Of a stretch of 64,000 bases of DNA, positions 10,230 through 21,700 are shown piece by piece. Source of the stretch: Obelidium mucronatum. Its lineage: Eukaryota > Chytridiomycota > Chytridiomycetes > Chytridiales > Chytriomycetaceae. Each line of letters begins with the position of its first letter. Position 1 is the stretch's first letter. The notes under the pieces were generated by a model. It saw only the letters and a program-made list of their open reading frames with translations. It did no database searches and had not been told where the DNA came from. The position numbers were made by a program, and so were the translations under genes. The stretch spans positions 1-64,000 of the forward strand of contig JAIVFH010000134.1 in NCBI GenBank assembly GCA_025765595.1, given 5' to 3'.

Positions 10230-12497
10230 ATGGACCACGCGCCGCCGTACGCCGTGACGCACCTGCAGCTGCACGACGACATTGCGCCGTTCGGCCACGC
10301 GCCGCCGCCGCCGCCGCACAGCCACCCCCACACGCACAGCCACAGCCACCCCCACAGCAGCCACGCGCTGCTCGGCGTCGACGACTACGCCGCGCCCGAC
10401 GCCGGCGGCGGCTACTACGGCTACTACGCGGACTTCCCGCACGGCGCGCAAGCCCACGGCCAAGCCCACGGCCAAGCCCACAAGAAAGCCGCCAAGCCGC
10501 ACGCGCCGGCGAAGCGCCCGCTGCGCCCCGCCCCGCCGCAGTTTCCCGTGTCGGCGCCGAGCGCGGCGTCGTCCCACGTGCGCACGCTGCCTGCCAAGGC
10601 GACAAACGCGTCGGCAACAAGCGGCAGTGGTGGCGCGGCGCAAGGGTTCGGCGCCGTGGCGAACCAGAGCGCGTTCATCAACAAACTGTATACTATGCTG
10701 GAAGAAGCGGATCCGGCCTTGATTTCGTGGGATCATACCGGCACGTTTTTCATTGTCAAGAATACAACGGGTTTAGTTGCTTTTTCTTTTGGTTTATTTT
10801 TTATCTGGTTTTGTTTTTAACATGGGTACCCAATCATCAACAGATTTCTCAAAGACTGTTCTCCCGCTCTACTTTAAACACAACAACGTAAAAACATCTT
10901 TACACGCACCATCATCTCTGTCCCACAAGATTTAACACATATTTTCTTTTATACATAGTTTGCCAGTTTTGTTCGTCAACTCAACATGTACGGATTCCAC
11001 AAAATCAATGACTCCTTCTTCAAACTAAACAACACGTGTTCTGAAGTATGGGAATTCAAGGTTCGTTGTTTAATTGGAGAATCCTCTTTTTTTTCATACA
11101 TCTGATGTCACCAAATTCTAAAAAAAAAAAACCATCATTTCTTAGCACCACGACTTCCGCCGCGGAGAATTCGCTCTCCTCTCAAACATCAAACGGAAAG
11201 CACCCAAATCAAACTCTTCCTCCTCTTCCAATACCGGCGGAACAGGTCTCCCGAAAGCATCTCTTGTCAAACAGCAACACCAATACCAGCTCCAACAACA
11301 ACAGCAGTTACTTCAACAGCAGCAACAGCAGCTACAGCAAGGATACCCCCACGCAGCCGGAGGAGCAGGAGGATCAAGCATCGCGTCAAGCCCACTTTGT
11401 ATGATGACAACGCCGGGTGGATTAGATCCTACATCTAGTGGTAGTCGTGTTGGAGGTGGTGGCGGTGGAATCAAGATGGATAGCTGTGGCGATTTGAACG
11501 CGTTTTACACTGGCAGCGGTGGTGGTAACACAAATGCTCCCACAATGATGATAAAGGATGACCGAGTAGATGAACTTGTATCCCGGGTGTATGATTTGGA
11601 AGGGAAACTGTTGAGTGTTTTTTATTTATTTTCGTTATATCTAATTATTCTTTTATTGTTATTCACGTTTTCGCCTCCTTTTCAGAGCAACGCTTTCGGA
11701 ATCTTATGAGCTGGTTTGCAACCAGGCTTTGAGTTGTAAAAAGGAGCTGTCTGGATATAGTGATGTATGTAGTAGTAGTGAAAGAAAAAATATAGGGAAT
11801 TAACTGTGTTTTTTTTTGTTTTCTTCTCAGGTGATGACACATGTCGTTTCATTGCTGGCGACAATGGCACAGAAAGATGGTATTTAAGATCTCTTTATGT
11901 AAATGTAAAATTCATGGTTTTTTTTTTTTAATAGAATCGGCGATTCAAGCGCAACTCAACAATCTCGCGAAAGCATCACTAGAACACTTAAATAACTCTT
12001 CGGAAGATGACCATCATAGCAGCAGTGGATACAATAACAATCACCCACCCCGAAACTCCACCACTACTACCACTACTTCCGCTGCCGCCGCCACTTCTAC
12101 GACAACCATCAAGAAAAATAAAAGAAAGCGACAAAACTCGTCAGATGACGATTTGGATGCCGAGCTTGAAGAATCTGAAGATGGAGATGCATTCGATGAA
12201 GAAGAAGAGCACCACAACAACAACAACGCGGATGATTTCAAAGAAGAAGATGAAATCAAAGAGGAAGAAGAGAAAGAAGAAGAGGGAACAACCATTGAAG
12301 AGGAGGATGAGGATGACGATGATGACAATGTACCAATTGCAAAAACTAGTGTCAAGATCAACAGGAAAAAGTTGAACAGCAGCAGCAGCAATAATAACAA
12401 CAAGAAGGTGAAAGCAAATACTTTATCGCTCATGACACCGCCTATTGGGAATCCAACTTCAAAGGCAAAGAAAAGTCGCGTCACTGGAAAGTATTGA
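10230..12497 (+). CDS. Heat-shock factor-type transcription factor
   Basis: Nuclear DNA-binding activator. The N-terminal 150 residues are low complexity and His/Ala/Pro-rich, from very GC-rich DNA. Then comes a complete HSF domain: FINKLYTMLEEADPALISW and HTGTFFIVKN at the end of exon 1, TVLPLYFKHNN in exon 2, FASFVRQLNMYGFHKIND in the next exon (from about 10959). A Gln-rich run follows, then a helix (DDRVDELVSRVYDLEGKL) that probably starts the trimerisation coiled coil and continues through small exons (LSESYELVCNQAL; MTHVVSLLATMAQK; AIQAQLNNLAK). The C-terminus is strongly acidic with a Lys-rich nuclear-targeting patch (KKNKRKR). I chose ATG 10230 (MDHAPPYAV) because the upstream in-frame start is TTG. 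Introns begin after IVKNT, KHNN, WEFK, EGKL and LSGYSD. The HSF assignment is firm; which paralogue is not. Confidence 0.93.
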
Positions 12498-12838
12498 ATG
12501 ATTTGAAACCCCCCAAAAAATAAAGAAGCACATTTACATTTATATATATAAGTTAGTTGTTCATTTATTGGGGTAAGGGGAAAACGAAAGTAAAATAACA
12601 AATCATCCAAAGTGCATAGTATATAAGAATAGTTATGCATCGAATGACAAAAAAGAAAAAACAACAACAGCTCCACTCATCGTGTATACAAACCGCCCAA
12701 CAAAACATATCCATACAAGAAAGAAGAACGTCCAAAAGAAAGAAAAAAGAAGCTGTGGCAGGGGCAGACCTCCAAGAACAACCAACTAAAAAGCCAACCA
12801 CCTGTTTTTTGAATTCGACACAACCTTTCACTTTCCTC

Positions 12839-14168
12839 TCAAGCAACAGCAACAGCTGGTGCGGCAGCAGCTGGAGCATCCACAACCTTTTCTTCCAAAG
12901 TAAGCGCAACACGAATGCTCAAATCACGTCCATCCACATTCAAACTCGCTTCCTCCAAATCCTTCAACACCTTCTGTTGCTCCGCTTCATTCACCAATTC
13001 AACAAACCCGTACCCTTTGCTGCGTCCGTTACGGAGAGTCACTACTTTGGCAGAGGCAACCTTGTACTCAGCGAAAATGGTTTTCAAGGCCTCAGAATCG
13101 ACTTTGAATGGAAGGTTCGTGACAAAGAGGGTGGTTTTGCTGCTGGGGCCGTCAACTTTGCTTCTTGGGGCACGTGGAGCGCGTGGAGTGCGTGGCTTGG
13201 TTGGAGCGGCGGCAGCGGCGTCACCAGCAGCCGCAGTGGCAGCTGGGGCAGTAGTTCCCTCAGCGGCAGAAGCCGCGGTTTCAGCAGCAGCAGCAGGCTT
13301 CTTGTTCTTCTTTTTGTTGTTGCGCTTCTTGAGTGGCTTTGCATCATCACCCGCAGCCGCCGCAGCATTCGCAGTAACACTCGCGGGAGCAGCAACACCA
13401 CCATCTGCTGACCCAGCACCAGCACTATCAATACGCGCTTCCGCTCCTTCCCCGTCATCCTTCTTGGCTACTCGATCCTTCTTTGCTTTAGGAATCCGTG
13501 GCTTCTTTGGTTCAGCGGCGGCAGCAGCAGCAGCGCCTTCTTCGAGTGGCGCCCGTGGTCTCGCAGCATCGACATTGATTTGACGTTCTTGGAGTGTGCT
13601 CTTGTGGAGTGTTTGGACAGCCTTGTCGACGGCTTCTTGGGTTTTGAAGGAGACGAAACCGTATCCTTGGGAGCGGCCGAAGCGGCGGATTACACGGGCT
13701 CTTACACTATTTGTTTAAATTTAAATTTATAAGTTAAGTTTTTTTTTTCGGTGTTGAGAGAGAGAGAAGTTTGAAGAGATGCTGACATCCAGCAGACACC
13801 AAGAGACATATACACACACCGCGCGCACACAATTTGACTAAACCAAAACATTCATGCTCTTTCGAGCAGATAACAATGATATCCGGGACCCGAATTAATC
13901 CAGTCGTCACAAATCCAAGCAGATGATACAATTACACAGACACAGCCAACGAAGCGCCCGTCCCCAACGAATATTAATGTTAAAAAAATATTAAGAAGAC
14001 TCACACTTCGCCGGCAGTGCTAAAGAAGGTGGTGAGCTCAGCATCGGTGGTTTGGAAAGACAGGTTTCCAACAAAGACTTTTGGGAGGTCATCGTCCTTT
14101 GGAGTGGCTGGTGCGACGTTGGCAGGGGCAGAGGCAGTAGCAGCGGCGGCGTTTTGTTCGAGAGACAT
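12839..14168 (-). CDS. Two-RRM RNA-binding protein
   Basis: Read leftward from ATG 14168 (MSLEQNAAAATAS). The upstream in-frame start at 14207 is TTG. RRM1 has RNP2 VFVGNL, then an intron of about 300 nt (donor GTGAGTC near 14005, acceptor near 13707) and RNP1 GYGFVSF. A linker of about 130 residues is Ala/Lys/Pro/Arg-rich with KKRNNKKKNKK. RRM2 has RNP2 LFVTNL and RNP1 GYGFVEL. The C-terminus is Ala-rich. The layout resembles fungal Sbp1/Nsr1-type proteins that bind RNA through two RRMs joined by a basic low-complexity segment, but RGG boxes are missing, so I do not name an orthologue. The intron contains (GA)n and (AC)n stretches. It lies downstream of, and on the same strand as, the membrane-protein gene at 14382. 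Confidence 0.88.
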
Positions 14169-14381
14169 ACTGGGTTTTGTGTGTTTGTTATTGGTCGTTG
14201 TGGGCAAGTTAACAAGCGCACCTTTGTTTTTCCAATGTTTTTTTATATGACTTTCATCAACTTACCTGTTCACAAATTGAGGATAATCGCCGCGCGATAT
14301 TTGTCTATTTATCTAATAGCTACTCGGAAGTAAGCAAAAATCCAGTTCTTGCAGAAAACATTCGAATGAGGCCCAACTGTA

Positions 14382-15896
14382 TTAATATAAATACTCATCA
14401 CCAACCGAATCATCTGAATAATTGGGAGGCGTCGGACTAAATGCCCGCGATATACCAGCAGGCCCACTCCCACCTCCAAAAACACTGAAATCACTCCCCA
14501 AATTCTCGATCCCCCTCAACAACTTGCCCAGCCACTCCACCTCAACAACTCCACCCAACGAATCATAACCCTTCACTTTCAAAACTTTTATATGAACCTG
14601 CGAAGAAACAGCCGCCCCCGTCGTCATCCTCGCCGTCTCCAGAATAACAGTTTCAAAAACACCAATCCCGAACCCAAGCGCCCTCGAGACAAGCCCCGTC
14701 ACATCCATCACCACGCTTCCCAGATTTACAGAACGCAGAGTTTTGGGGTTGTTGAAGGTGATGAAAAAGGCAACGCCGTAGCTTTGGTTTGCTTCGATAT
14801 GGAAGGGGCTGATGAGGCCCGTGGTGATCATTTTCCGGTTCAAGTAGACTCCGAATTCGATTTCGTGTAGGCGGAGGTCTAGGGCGGGTGGGTATGTGAA
14901 TGTGAGTGAAGCGTCGAGGGTGAGTTGGACGCCTTCGTTTGTGAGCGGGGATTTGTGGAATGTTACGCCGGGTAGGATCCCAGTGAACCCTGGAGGTCTT
15001 GTTGGGATTAGTTCTTGATCATCGTTGGGGTCTGCCGATTGATGTGGCTCTTGTTGTTCCTCTGGATCTTTCTGATAATGAATTGAATGGTCTGTTCCAT
15101 CGTGTGGGTAAATATCTATATTGGAAGTTTCCGGTTTCTGTTGAGTTTGCAAGAGATTTTTGAAGTCCAGTAAACTCGTAAGATTCAAATGGGACGGCGG
15201 AAAGACACCTTTGTAAAGAGTAATGAATCCAAATAGTTTCAGCGACCCGCGTATTCCAATATCCAAAACCACATCATCTGTTGCGTTTTCGATATCCATG
15301 AGGAGTTTAATGAGGTCCAAGAAATCTGATTCATTGTGTATGGAAATATGCATGTTGTCTTGTTTGATCTTGAGGATCGAGCCGTTTTTGGATGTGAAAC
15401 TGATTGGATTGGAGAGTGTGAGATGAACCAGCTCGACTGTGGATGTGGTTCTTGTTGTTGCGGCTGCTGTTTCGTTGGTCGGTTTATCCAAATTGCTCTC
15501 GTATACATGGATCCCTCTCCTCACAAAAGCAAGAGAAACTTCAAGCATCGGGTAGCTGCTGCTCATTTCGGTTTCATCCAGAGACAATGTGAACAGAGGA
15601 ATCATGGCAATGAACCACAACCGCTTGAATTCAAGATCGATATCACACGAAGCTGTTAGTCCGCCTCGGGCAAACGAAAGCACTTTGACAGAGTGAAAGA
15701 CCGGACTTGAGGGTGACAGGAGAAATAGAAGCAGTTGTTTCCTGTTGGTGAAAGCCGAGATTACTCCCACAGACAGGAGAGCAACCAGGAGCCCAATCAC
15801 AAGCTCCAGCCTGATTGTCTTCACTGTTAGTACAGATACTATAAAGACATAGATCAGGGCCAGGACGCTTTCGATGGGAGCTTCGTCGTAGCCCAT
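14382..15896 (-). CDS. Uncharacterised N-terminally membrane-anchored protein, 504 aa
   Basis: Single uninterrupted frame, unusual in this window. Residues about 8-55 form two adjacent hydrophobic segments (VLALIYVFIVSVL; LVIGLLVALLSVGVISAF), suggesting a membrane hairpin or signal anchor. The rest is a beta-rich, mostly soluble region with repeated short stretches such as VELVHLTLSNP and EGVQLTLDASLTF. A short acidic Tyr tail ends it. This resembles fungal vacuolar or cell-surface proteins with LEA-like/DUF3712-like lumenal domains, but I cannot confirm membership. It is divergent from the lipase gene with about 160 bp between starts. Start chosen at ATG 15896. Confidence 0.75.
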   Translation of the reverse strand: MGYDEAPIESVLALIYVFIVSVLTVKTIRLELVIGLLVALLSVGVISAFTNRKQLLLFLLSPSSPVFHSVKVLSFARGGLTASCDIDLEFKRLWFIAMIPLFTLSLDETEMSSSYPMLEVSLAFVRRGIHVYESNLDKPTNETAAATTRTTSTVELVHLTLSNPISFTSKNGSILKIKQDNMHISIHNESDFLDLIKLLMDIENATDDVVLDIGIRGSLKLFGFITLYKGVFPPSHLNLTSLLDFKNLLQTQQKPETSNIDIYPHDGTDHSIHYQKDPEEQQEPHQSADPNDDQELIPTRPPGFTGILPGVTFHKSPLTNEGVQLTLDASLTFTYPPALDLRLHEIEFGVYLNRKMITTGLISPFHIEANQSYGVAFFITFNNPKTLRSVNLGSVVMDVTGLVSRALGFGIGVFETVILETARMTTGAAVSSQVHIKVLKVKGYDSLGGVVEVEWLGKLLRGIENLGSDFSVFGGGSGPAGISRAFSPTPPNYSDDSVGDEYLY

Positions 15897-16055
15897 CGCA
15901 TCAACAACGGCTTCGAGATCAAATCAAGATTGAAAGATAAAAAAAAAAACAAGAGAAGAACGCATAGCCTACTCAATGCTTATTCGAGCTTATTCGAGCT
16001 TATTCGTTATTCCCTCTTGCAATGTTGTAAAAAAAAAAACAAAGCTTCGCTGAAA

Positions 16056-17368
16056 ATGACCAAGGCAAAAACCGCCTCAGCCTCGAGACACAAGTTCAAT
16101 CGCTGTTCATCCCTGATTGCCCTCGCGTTTCTTGCTGTATTCTTTACAGCGTTCCGAGCGGCTGAGACTCAACGGAGGCACAAGCTTCCTGCTGCTAATG
16201 AAACCATCCATGTGCCGCAAGAAGAGATCGACTTCATTAAGGTAACAGCAACAACCTCTTACTTCATTGAATACGTTAGCCAAAAACCAATTTGCTTATT
16301 TCCTTTGTTTTGCAGTATTCTGTCCTGCCATATGCCCAATCTGCGTTTTGTGCTTTTGAGGAACTTGAGTCATGGAGTTGCATACCCTGTATTCGCGGGT
16401 CGGAAGGAACTGTAAATATTACCACATTTGGAGGGACTGCATTCACTGCTTCTGGGTGAGAAGTTGAATTGCGATAATTGATCTTGAGACCTGAACTTTT
16501 ATTCAAAGTTACACGGCATTCAATCCAAGCACACAAACAATTATAATCGCGTTTCGAGGAACAAATTCTTTGGATACTTGGATTTCAGATTGTAATGCTT
16601 GTAGCCCGATGTTTTCCCTATTTTTTTTAAGCACCGTTTTTATTTTGAAAACAGTGCTTATTGCGAAACCCGACTATGACCTACCTTCTGCACCTCCCGG
16701 AACAAAAGTACATTACGGATTCTTGAGTCTATGGCATCCCGTTCGTGAACAAGTTATTGAGAATGTTGCGAGTCTGTTGTTGCAGAATGGCTATGAGACA
16801 GTGAACCTATTGTTTACAGGGCACAGTCTCGGAGGTGCTCTCGCTACAATTGCAGCTGCAGATGTGTATCAGCATTTGTCTCAAGATATTGTGAGTAGGA
16901 CACATTGATCGATAACTTTTGAATTCTGAATAACCGCTGTCTCTTTGCTCTGTATAGAAACCATCACAAGTCTCACTCCTGACATTTGGTCAACCTCGTG
17001 TCGGGAATTCTATATTCTCGACCTGGATAAACAGTTTCAATTTCACAAATTCTCTTCGAATCACCAATCAAGACGACTGGACGCCTCACTTGCCGCCCCA
17101 CTTCTCGGGATTCAAACATTTTCACGAGGAGTTATGGATCGCGAATAAGGAAGGGGATACGATTGAGTGTTGGGATGATAACGGTGATGAGGAGTGGATT
17201 TCTTTGATTGATTCCTTTGGTATTCTCGGTGGCGATGGACGCGGCGATAAGCGAGACGATGGACCTTCATGTGCAGATCGGTTAAAGTGGAAGTACGATG
17301 CAAGGAAACATGCATGGGTTTGGGATCAACCAATTGGATTCCATGTCTGTTTACCACTGCCGCAATGA
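16056..17368 (+). CDS. Secreted class 3 lipase (alpha/beta hydrolase)
   Basis: Likely secreted triacylglycerol lipase or feruloyl-esterase-like hydrolase. ATG 16056 gives MTKAKTASA, then a hydrophobic signal segment (LIALAFLAVFFTAF). Exons read YSVLPYAQSAFCAFEELESW, then IIIAFRGTNSLDTW, then the nucleophile elbow GHSLGGALATIAAADVYQ, then LLTFGQPRVGNSIFSTW. The triad Ser is in GHSLGG, the likely Asp in RITNQDDWTPHLPP, and a His near the C-terminus in GFHVCLPLPQ. GxSxG and GxPRVGN are diagnostic of Lipase_3. Introns are short: after EEIDFIK, after TASG, after TWISD and after LSQDI. An in-frame ATG at 15930 would add 42 basic residues before the signal and is less likely. Confidence 0.9.
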
Positions 17369-17547
17369 AGAGTTGATAATATTATTAACAAAGATGTCGA
17401 CGATAATTTACGATTAATTCACCAAATTTTTGTTACATCGGATACTTTGGAGAGCAAAAAGAATAATATGTCTGATAATTGCAATGTAACTTTTGTTCAC
17501 ATCTACAAAAACTGACAAGCAGGCAAAAAAAAGCGAACCAAACAAAA

Positions 17548-19655
17548 TCATTCCGCAGCCAAAAGTTGGAGCGCCGCCTTTTGACATCTTTTGCGAAGAG
17601 CATTCTTGTAGCGATCCTGGCTTGATATGAGCGGAAGATAAGGCTCCACGTGTTCGGTGAAGAAACGGCATGGTCCGCCAGTTGTTACCAACCCCTCTGC
17701 TAATAAGTGATTCACTCCATGAATCATTTGTCTCGCAACCGCCGCATTCAGTCCACGCATTCCACCTCTCGGGTTGACATCAGCCAAACCCTGCTGCGCT
17801 TTGACCCATGCAATCAGAATCACCCATTTGTGGCGGGTTGTAAACTGTTGATGGCTTGCAAACTTGCTGACTTGAAAGAGACTCCATGCTTTCAGTTTAG
17901 CCTTTCCCTCCTGGAGAGGACAAAGAGGACTGAATTGACCCCAAGCCCAATTATTGAACAGAGCCGACATTCCACGCGCACAGATGATCTTCAGCTGATC
18001 TGAAAACCGACGCACACTCAGATCCTCGCAGAAGCCGTAAAACCAAATCGCATGCCAGTCTTCCAAAGCAAACAAAATGTAGAACTCCAAACATTCCTCC
18101 ACCAACTGTTTCAAACGGCTTTGATGCGCAAGTTTTGCAACTTCAAGGAGTCTAGAAACTGGACAGAGAGCTTCTTCGCGAAAAACAGCGGTGTGAATGA
18201 TATCGATGAGATTATCGTCGGTGTGGTGGAGGCTGCTAGTGATAGCGACTCTTTCGATGGCAGTTTTCTCCATCATGCCATCGAGCCTGATACGAACTGA
18301 CTTGACGAATGAATATGGATCTCTCTAAGGAAAGAATCGGATCACCATTAGATTTGTTCAAAGACCGTCAATTTGGAAACACTGCGCTTACTGTGTCTTG
18401 CCTAGTGAGGATTGGGTGCACGGCAGGAGGAGGCTCTGGACGGTCCTCTTTAAGTGGAGGCATATACTCCGTTTGTACCTCAATGGATGCTGTTTGCACG
18501 GCTTGACATCGCACAGATTCAAGTTGAGCTGCCAGGGAATTTCGGTCTGCTTTAACTGAATCCAGAGAGCCTGAAAGTTCGACGTTTTGAGCTGTGGATT
18601 TTGATTCGCGGAGCTTTGATTGTTCAACTTGACGTTCCAGATCGTGGTTTTTCAGCAGCACTTCCAACGTTTCCTTCCTTGAAATTTCCAAATCTTCCGA
18701 CAACTTTCCGACAGTGGTGGTGAACTCGACCATTTTCGCCTTCAGATATTGATTTTCGCCGACCCTATGGGCCAGCTCTTTGGATTGTGTGTGCAGCGTT
18801 GCTTGCAAATTGGTAATTTGTTTTTGAGTTCCCTCCTTATCGACTCTGGCTTGAACTCTTGGTTCCGACCTCTCTCCCGACTTCGTTAGAAATTTGCTAT
18901 CGCCGCTATATTTGGCGGTTTCTTCGGCTTTGGCAATCGGTTTTTTGGATTCGCGCCCAGATGATTGCACAGTGTCTTCACTTTCCTCGTCGGTTGCTGT
19001 ATTTGAATAGGTGGTACTCACATCGAGTTTATGTTTCGCCAACTTGGTCACATGCTTGGAACTGCTGGAGCTTCCTTGTTGGCTGCCTGTGTCAGTTGGT
19101 GATGCTGGGTTTGCCATTGTGAATAAGAAGGGCGAAAAAAGTGCATGCATGGAGGGCTACTGATGAATAACTCACATGTGATGCGATCGTGATCGCGTTT
19201 ATTGCCCGATTGAGTTGGCTTGTCTTGGGTGGGTTTCCCAGCGATAGGTTCGGCAATCGGGGCAAGAGGCGGGTCAAAATTGTTATTTTCTGCAATAATT
19301 ATGTGGGTAGAGATGACACAAATATCAATAAATGAAGAGTGTCATGTAGTACCTGGGAATTCAATTAGAAGCAGAAGGGATTTGATTCGCACAATCCTGG
19401 CATCAAACGCAGCTAAGACAAAAGTTGCAGCATTTCTCACTCATTAGTCATGGAAAACAAGTCCAGGGAAATTGGTAAACCTCGCAACCGTGCCAACCCT
19501 TCCTGCGAAGCTACACTTGCAACCAAACCACCCCTTTCAAATCCTTCCAGAATCACTTTGTCACGTGTAAATCCATTCAAACTTCTCTGAATGTCGTCCC
19601 ATTTAAACTGGCTTGCGTTGGGAAGGAAGATGGTGAGGTTTTCAGTGGTTGACAT
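17548..19655 (-). CDS. Coiled-coil protein with C-terminal helical (BACK-like) domain, unknown function
   Basis: Exons can be joined in frame from ATG 19655 (MSTTENLTIFLPNASQFKW): a first exon whose fold resembles a small alpha/beta (RRM-like) domain with RDKVILEGFERGG, a 44-nt intron near 19394-19438, a short exon (IVRIKSLLLLIEFP), an exon NNNFDPPLAPIAEP, then the large exon about 18390-19090 predicted as a long coiled coil (QKQITNLQATLHTQSKEL onward). The last exon (to 17548) is all-helical (VSRLLEVAKLAHQSRLKQLV; WAWGQFSPLCPLQEG), like the BACK/Kelch-associated region of BTB proteins, but no BTB fold is visible here. I do not recognise an orthologue. That these exons form one gene is inference from compatible splice phases. 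Confidence 0.6.
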
Positions 19656-19829
19656 TATTTTTTTTATCTGTATAACTAATACTTCTTCGAAACGCATTCC
19701 ACCCAAAATGACTGAACAATAATTAATGATGGAAATTTTCTGCTAAATACTTTGCCACTTTCAACATTGTGAATCCATTTGATAATACATGCATGAAAGA
19801 ATTGTATTTAAAAACATTCGGAGCACGGA

Positions 19830-21480
19830 AGCATGACAAAAGGACTCGGCTACAACATCTGCTCCCACCATTGCCGCCAGGGAGGAGTGACCTAGTGCTC
19901 TCCAGGAGTAGTCACGGCACGGCAGGCACTGGTCACGCAAGGTGGGGAGGTCTTGGATGTTTATGCCCAGAGCTGCGAAACCTGCGACAAAAAATCGAGA
20001 GTTAGAAACCAATGAAGGGGAAAAACGAATTTGTATCAAAGAATAAGAAAGGCAAGCCTACCAGCTCAGAGCACGCCACCGCGAGGAAAGGACTCGGCTA
20101 CAACATCTGCTCCCACCATTGCCGCCAGGGAGGAGTGACCTAGTGCTCTCCAGGAGTAGTCACGGCACGGCAGGCACTGGTCACGCAAGGTGGGGAGGTC
20201 TTGGATGTTTATGCCCAGAGCTGCGAAACCTGCGACAAAAAATCGAGAGTTAGAAACCAATGAAGGGGAAAAATGAATTTGTATCAAAGAATAAGAAAGG
20301 CAAGCCTACCAGCTCAGAGCACGCCACCGCGAGGAAAGGACTCGGCTACAACATCTGCTCCCACCATTGCCGCCAGGGAGGAGTGACCTAGTGCTCTCCA
20401 GGAGTAGTCACGGCACGGCAGGCACTGGTCACGCAAGGTGGGGAGGTCTTGGATGTTTATGCCCAGAGCTGCGAAACCTGCGACAAAAAAATCGAGAGTT
20501 AGAAACCAATGAAAGGGAAAAATGAATTTGTATCAAAGAATAAGAAAGACAAGCCTACCAGCTCAGAGCACGCCACCGCGAGGAAAGGACTCGGCTACAA
20601 CATCTGCTCCCACCATTGCCGCCAGGGAGGAGTGACCTAGTGCTCTCCAGGAGTAGTCACGGCACGGCAGGCACTGGTCACGCAAGGTGGGGAGGTCTTG
20701 GATGTTTATGCAAGGAGCTGCGAGACCTGCGACAAAAAATCGAGAGTTGAAGGGGAAAAACGAATTTGCATCAAAGAATAAGAAAGGCAAGCCTACCAGC
20801 TCAGAGCACGCCACCGCGAGGAAAGGACTCGGCTACAACATCTGCTCCCACCATTGCCGCCAGGGAGGAGTGACCTAGTGCTCTCCAGGAGTAGTCACGG
20901 CACGGCAGGCACTGGTCACGCAAGGTGGGGAGGTCTTGGATGTTTATGCAAGGAGCTGCGAGACCTGCGACAAAAAATCGAGAGTTGAAGGGGAAAAACG
21001 AATTTGCATCAAAGAATAAGAAAGGCAAGCCTACCAGCTCAGAGCACGCCACAGCGAGGAAAGGACTCGGCTACAACATCTGCTCCCACCATTGCCGCCA
21101 GGGAGGAGTGACCTAGTGCTCTCCAGGAGTAGTCACGGCACGGCAGGCACTGGTCACGCAAGGTGGGGAGGTCTTGGATGTTTATGCAAGGAGCTGCGAG
21201 ACCTGCGACAAAAAATCGAGAGTTAGAAACCAATGTATGGGAGGTAAAACAGAGAGAATAAACACGGAGAATGCAAATTTTACCAGCCCAGAGCACGCCA
21301 CCTTGACAGACAAAAGGAATCGGCTACAACATCTGCTCCACCATTGCCGCCAGGGAGGTATGACCTAGTGCTCTCTAGGAGTAGTCACGGGCACGGCAGG
21401 CACTGGTCGCGCAAGCGGGTGGGAGGTCTTGGATGTTGATGCAAGAGCTGCGTAACCTGCAAACAAAAATCGAGAGTTAG
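19830..21480 (-). repeat. Tandem array of structured repeat exons (reverse array)
   Basis: Seven units in inverse orientation to the array at 345-1555. The marker GACTCGGCTACAACATC recurs at 19843, 20091, 20339, 20588, 20826 and 21064, with a variant near 21317, giving periods of 248, 248, 249, 238, 238 and about 253 bp. Read on the minus strand, each unit is an exon (core GTGACTACTCCTGGAGAGCA) ending GAGCTG, then GTAGGC, a spacer, CTAAC (branch-point-like), T-rich tract and CGCAG. The two 238-bp periods reflect loss of about 10 bp that removes part of the CTAAC box. Internal units are almost identical, so the amplification is recent. The outermost unit (about 21300-21480) is more divergent. 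One frame gives a peptide containing TLRDQCLPCRDYSWRAL but stops inside the exon. Confidence 0.85.
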
Positions 21481-21599
21481 TAACCAATGAATTGGAACAA
21501 CCTGTGTAATAATATAAATCAGTGTTTGGAAAAAAACGCGTCACGCTTAATAATTAAACACTTACGGAAATAATTCCAGGCAGACTGCTATAATTTCTG

Positions 21600-21700
21600 T
21601 ACCCATTCATCACGTATCCGGTGGGGCGTCTAGCGCTCTCCAGGAGTAGTCGTGCCGCTTGCCAAGAACGGAATCCGTGATGAATGAATGGTCTTTGAAA
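21600..21700 (-). repeat. Single divergent copy of the structured repeat, mirror of the copy at 340-443
   Basis: Near-identical in inverse orientation to 340-443. The outer 11-bp stem CATTCATCACG/CGTGATGAATG is preserved at 21604-21614 and 21676-21686. The core on the minus strand reads CACGACTACTCCTGGAGAGC. It is the outermost unit of the reverse array, as its partner is the first unit of the forward array. Confidence 0.85.

Noticed and set aside
13084..13583. Long forward-strand open frames across the RRM gene
   Set aside because: Shadows of the Ala/Lys-rich linker; RNP1/RNP2 motifs are on the minus strand.
19761..20039. Separate genes in each reverse-array unit
   Set aside because: Open frames are identical shadows of the repeated exon and intron-like spacer and need non-ATG or intronic starts.
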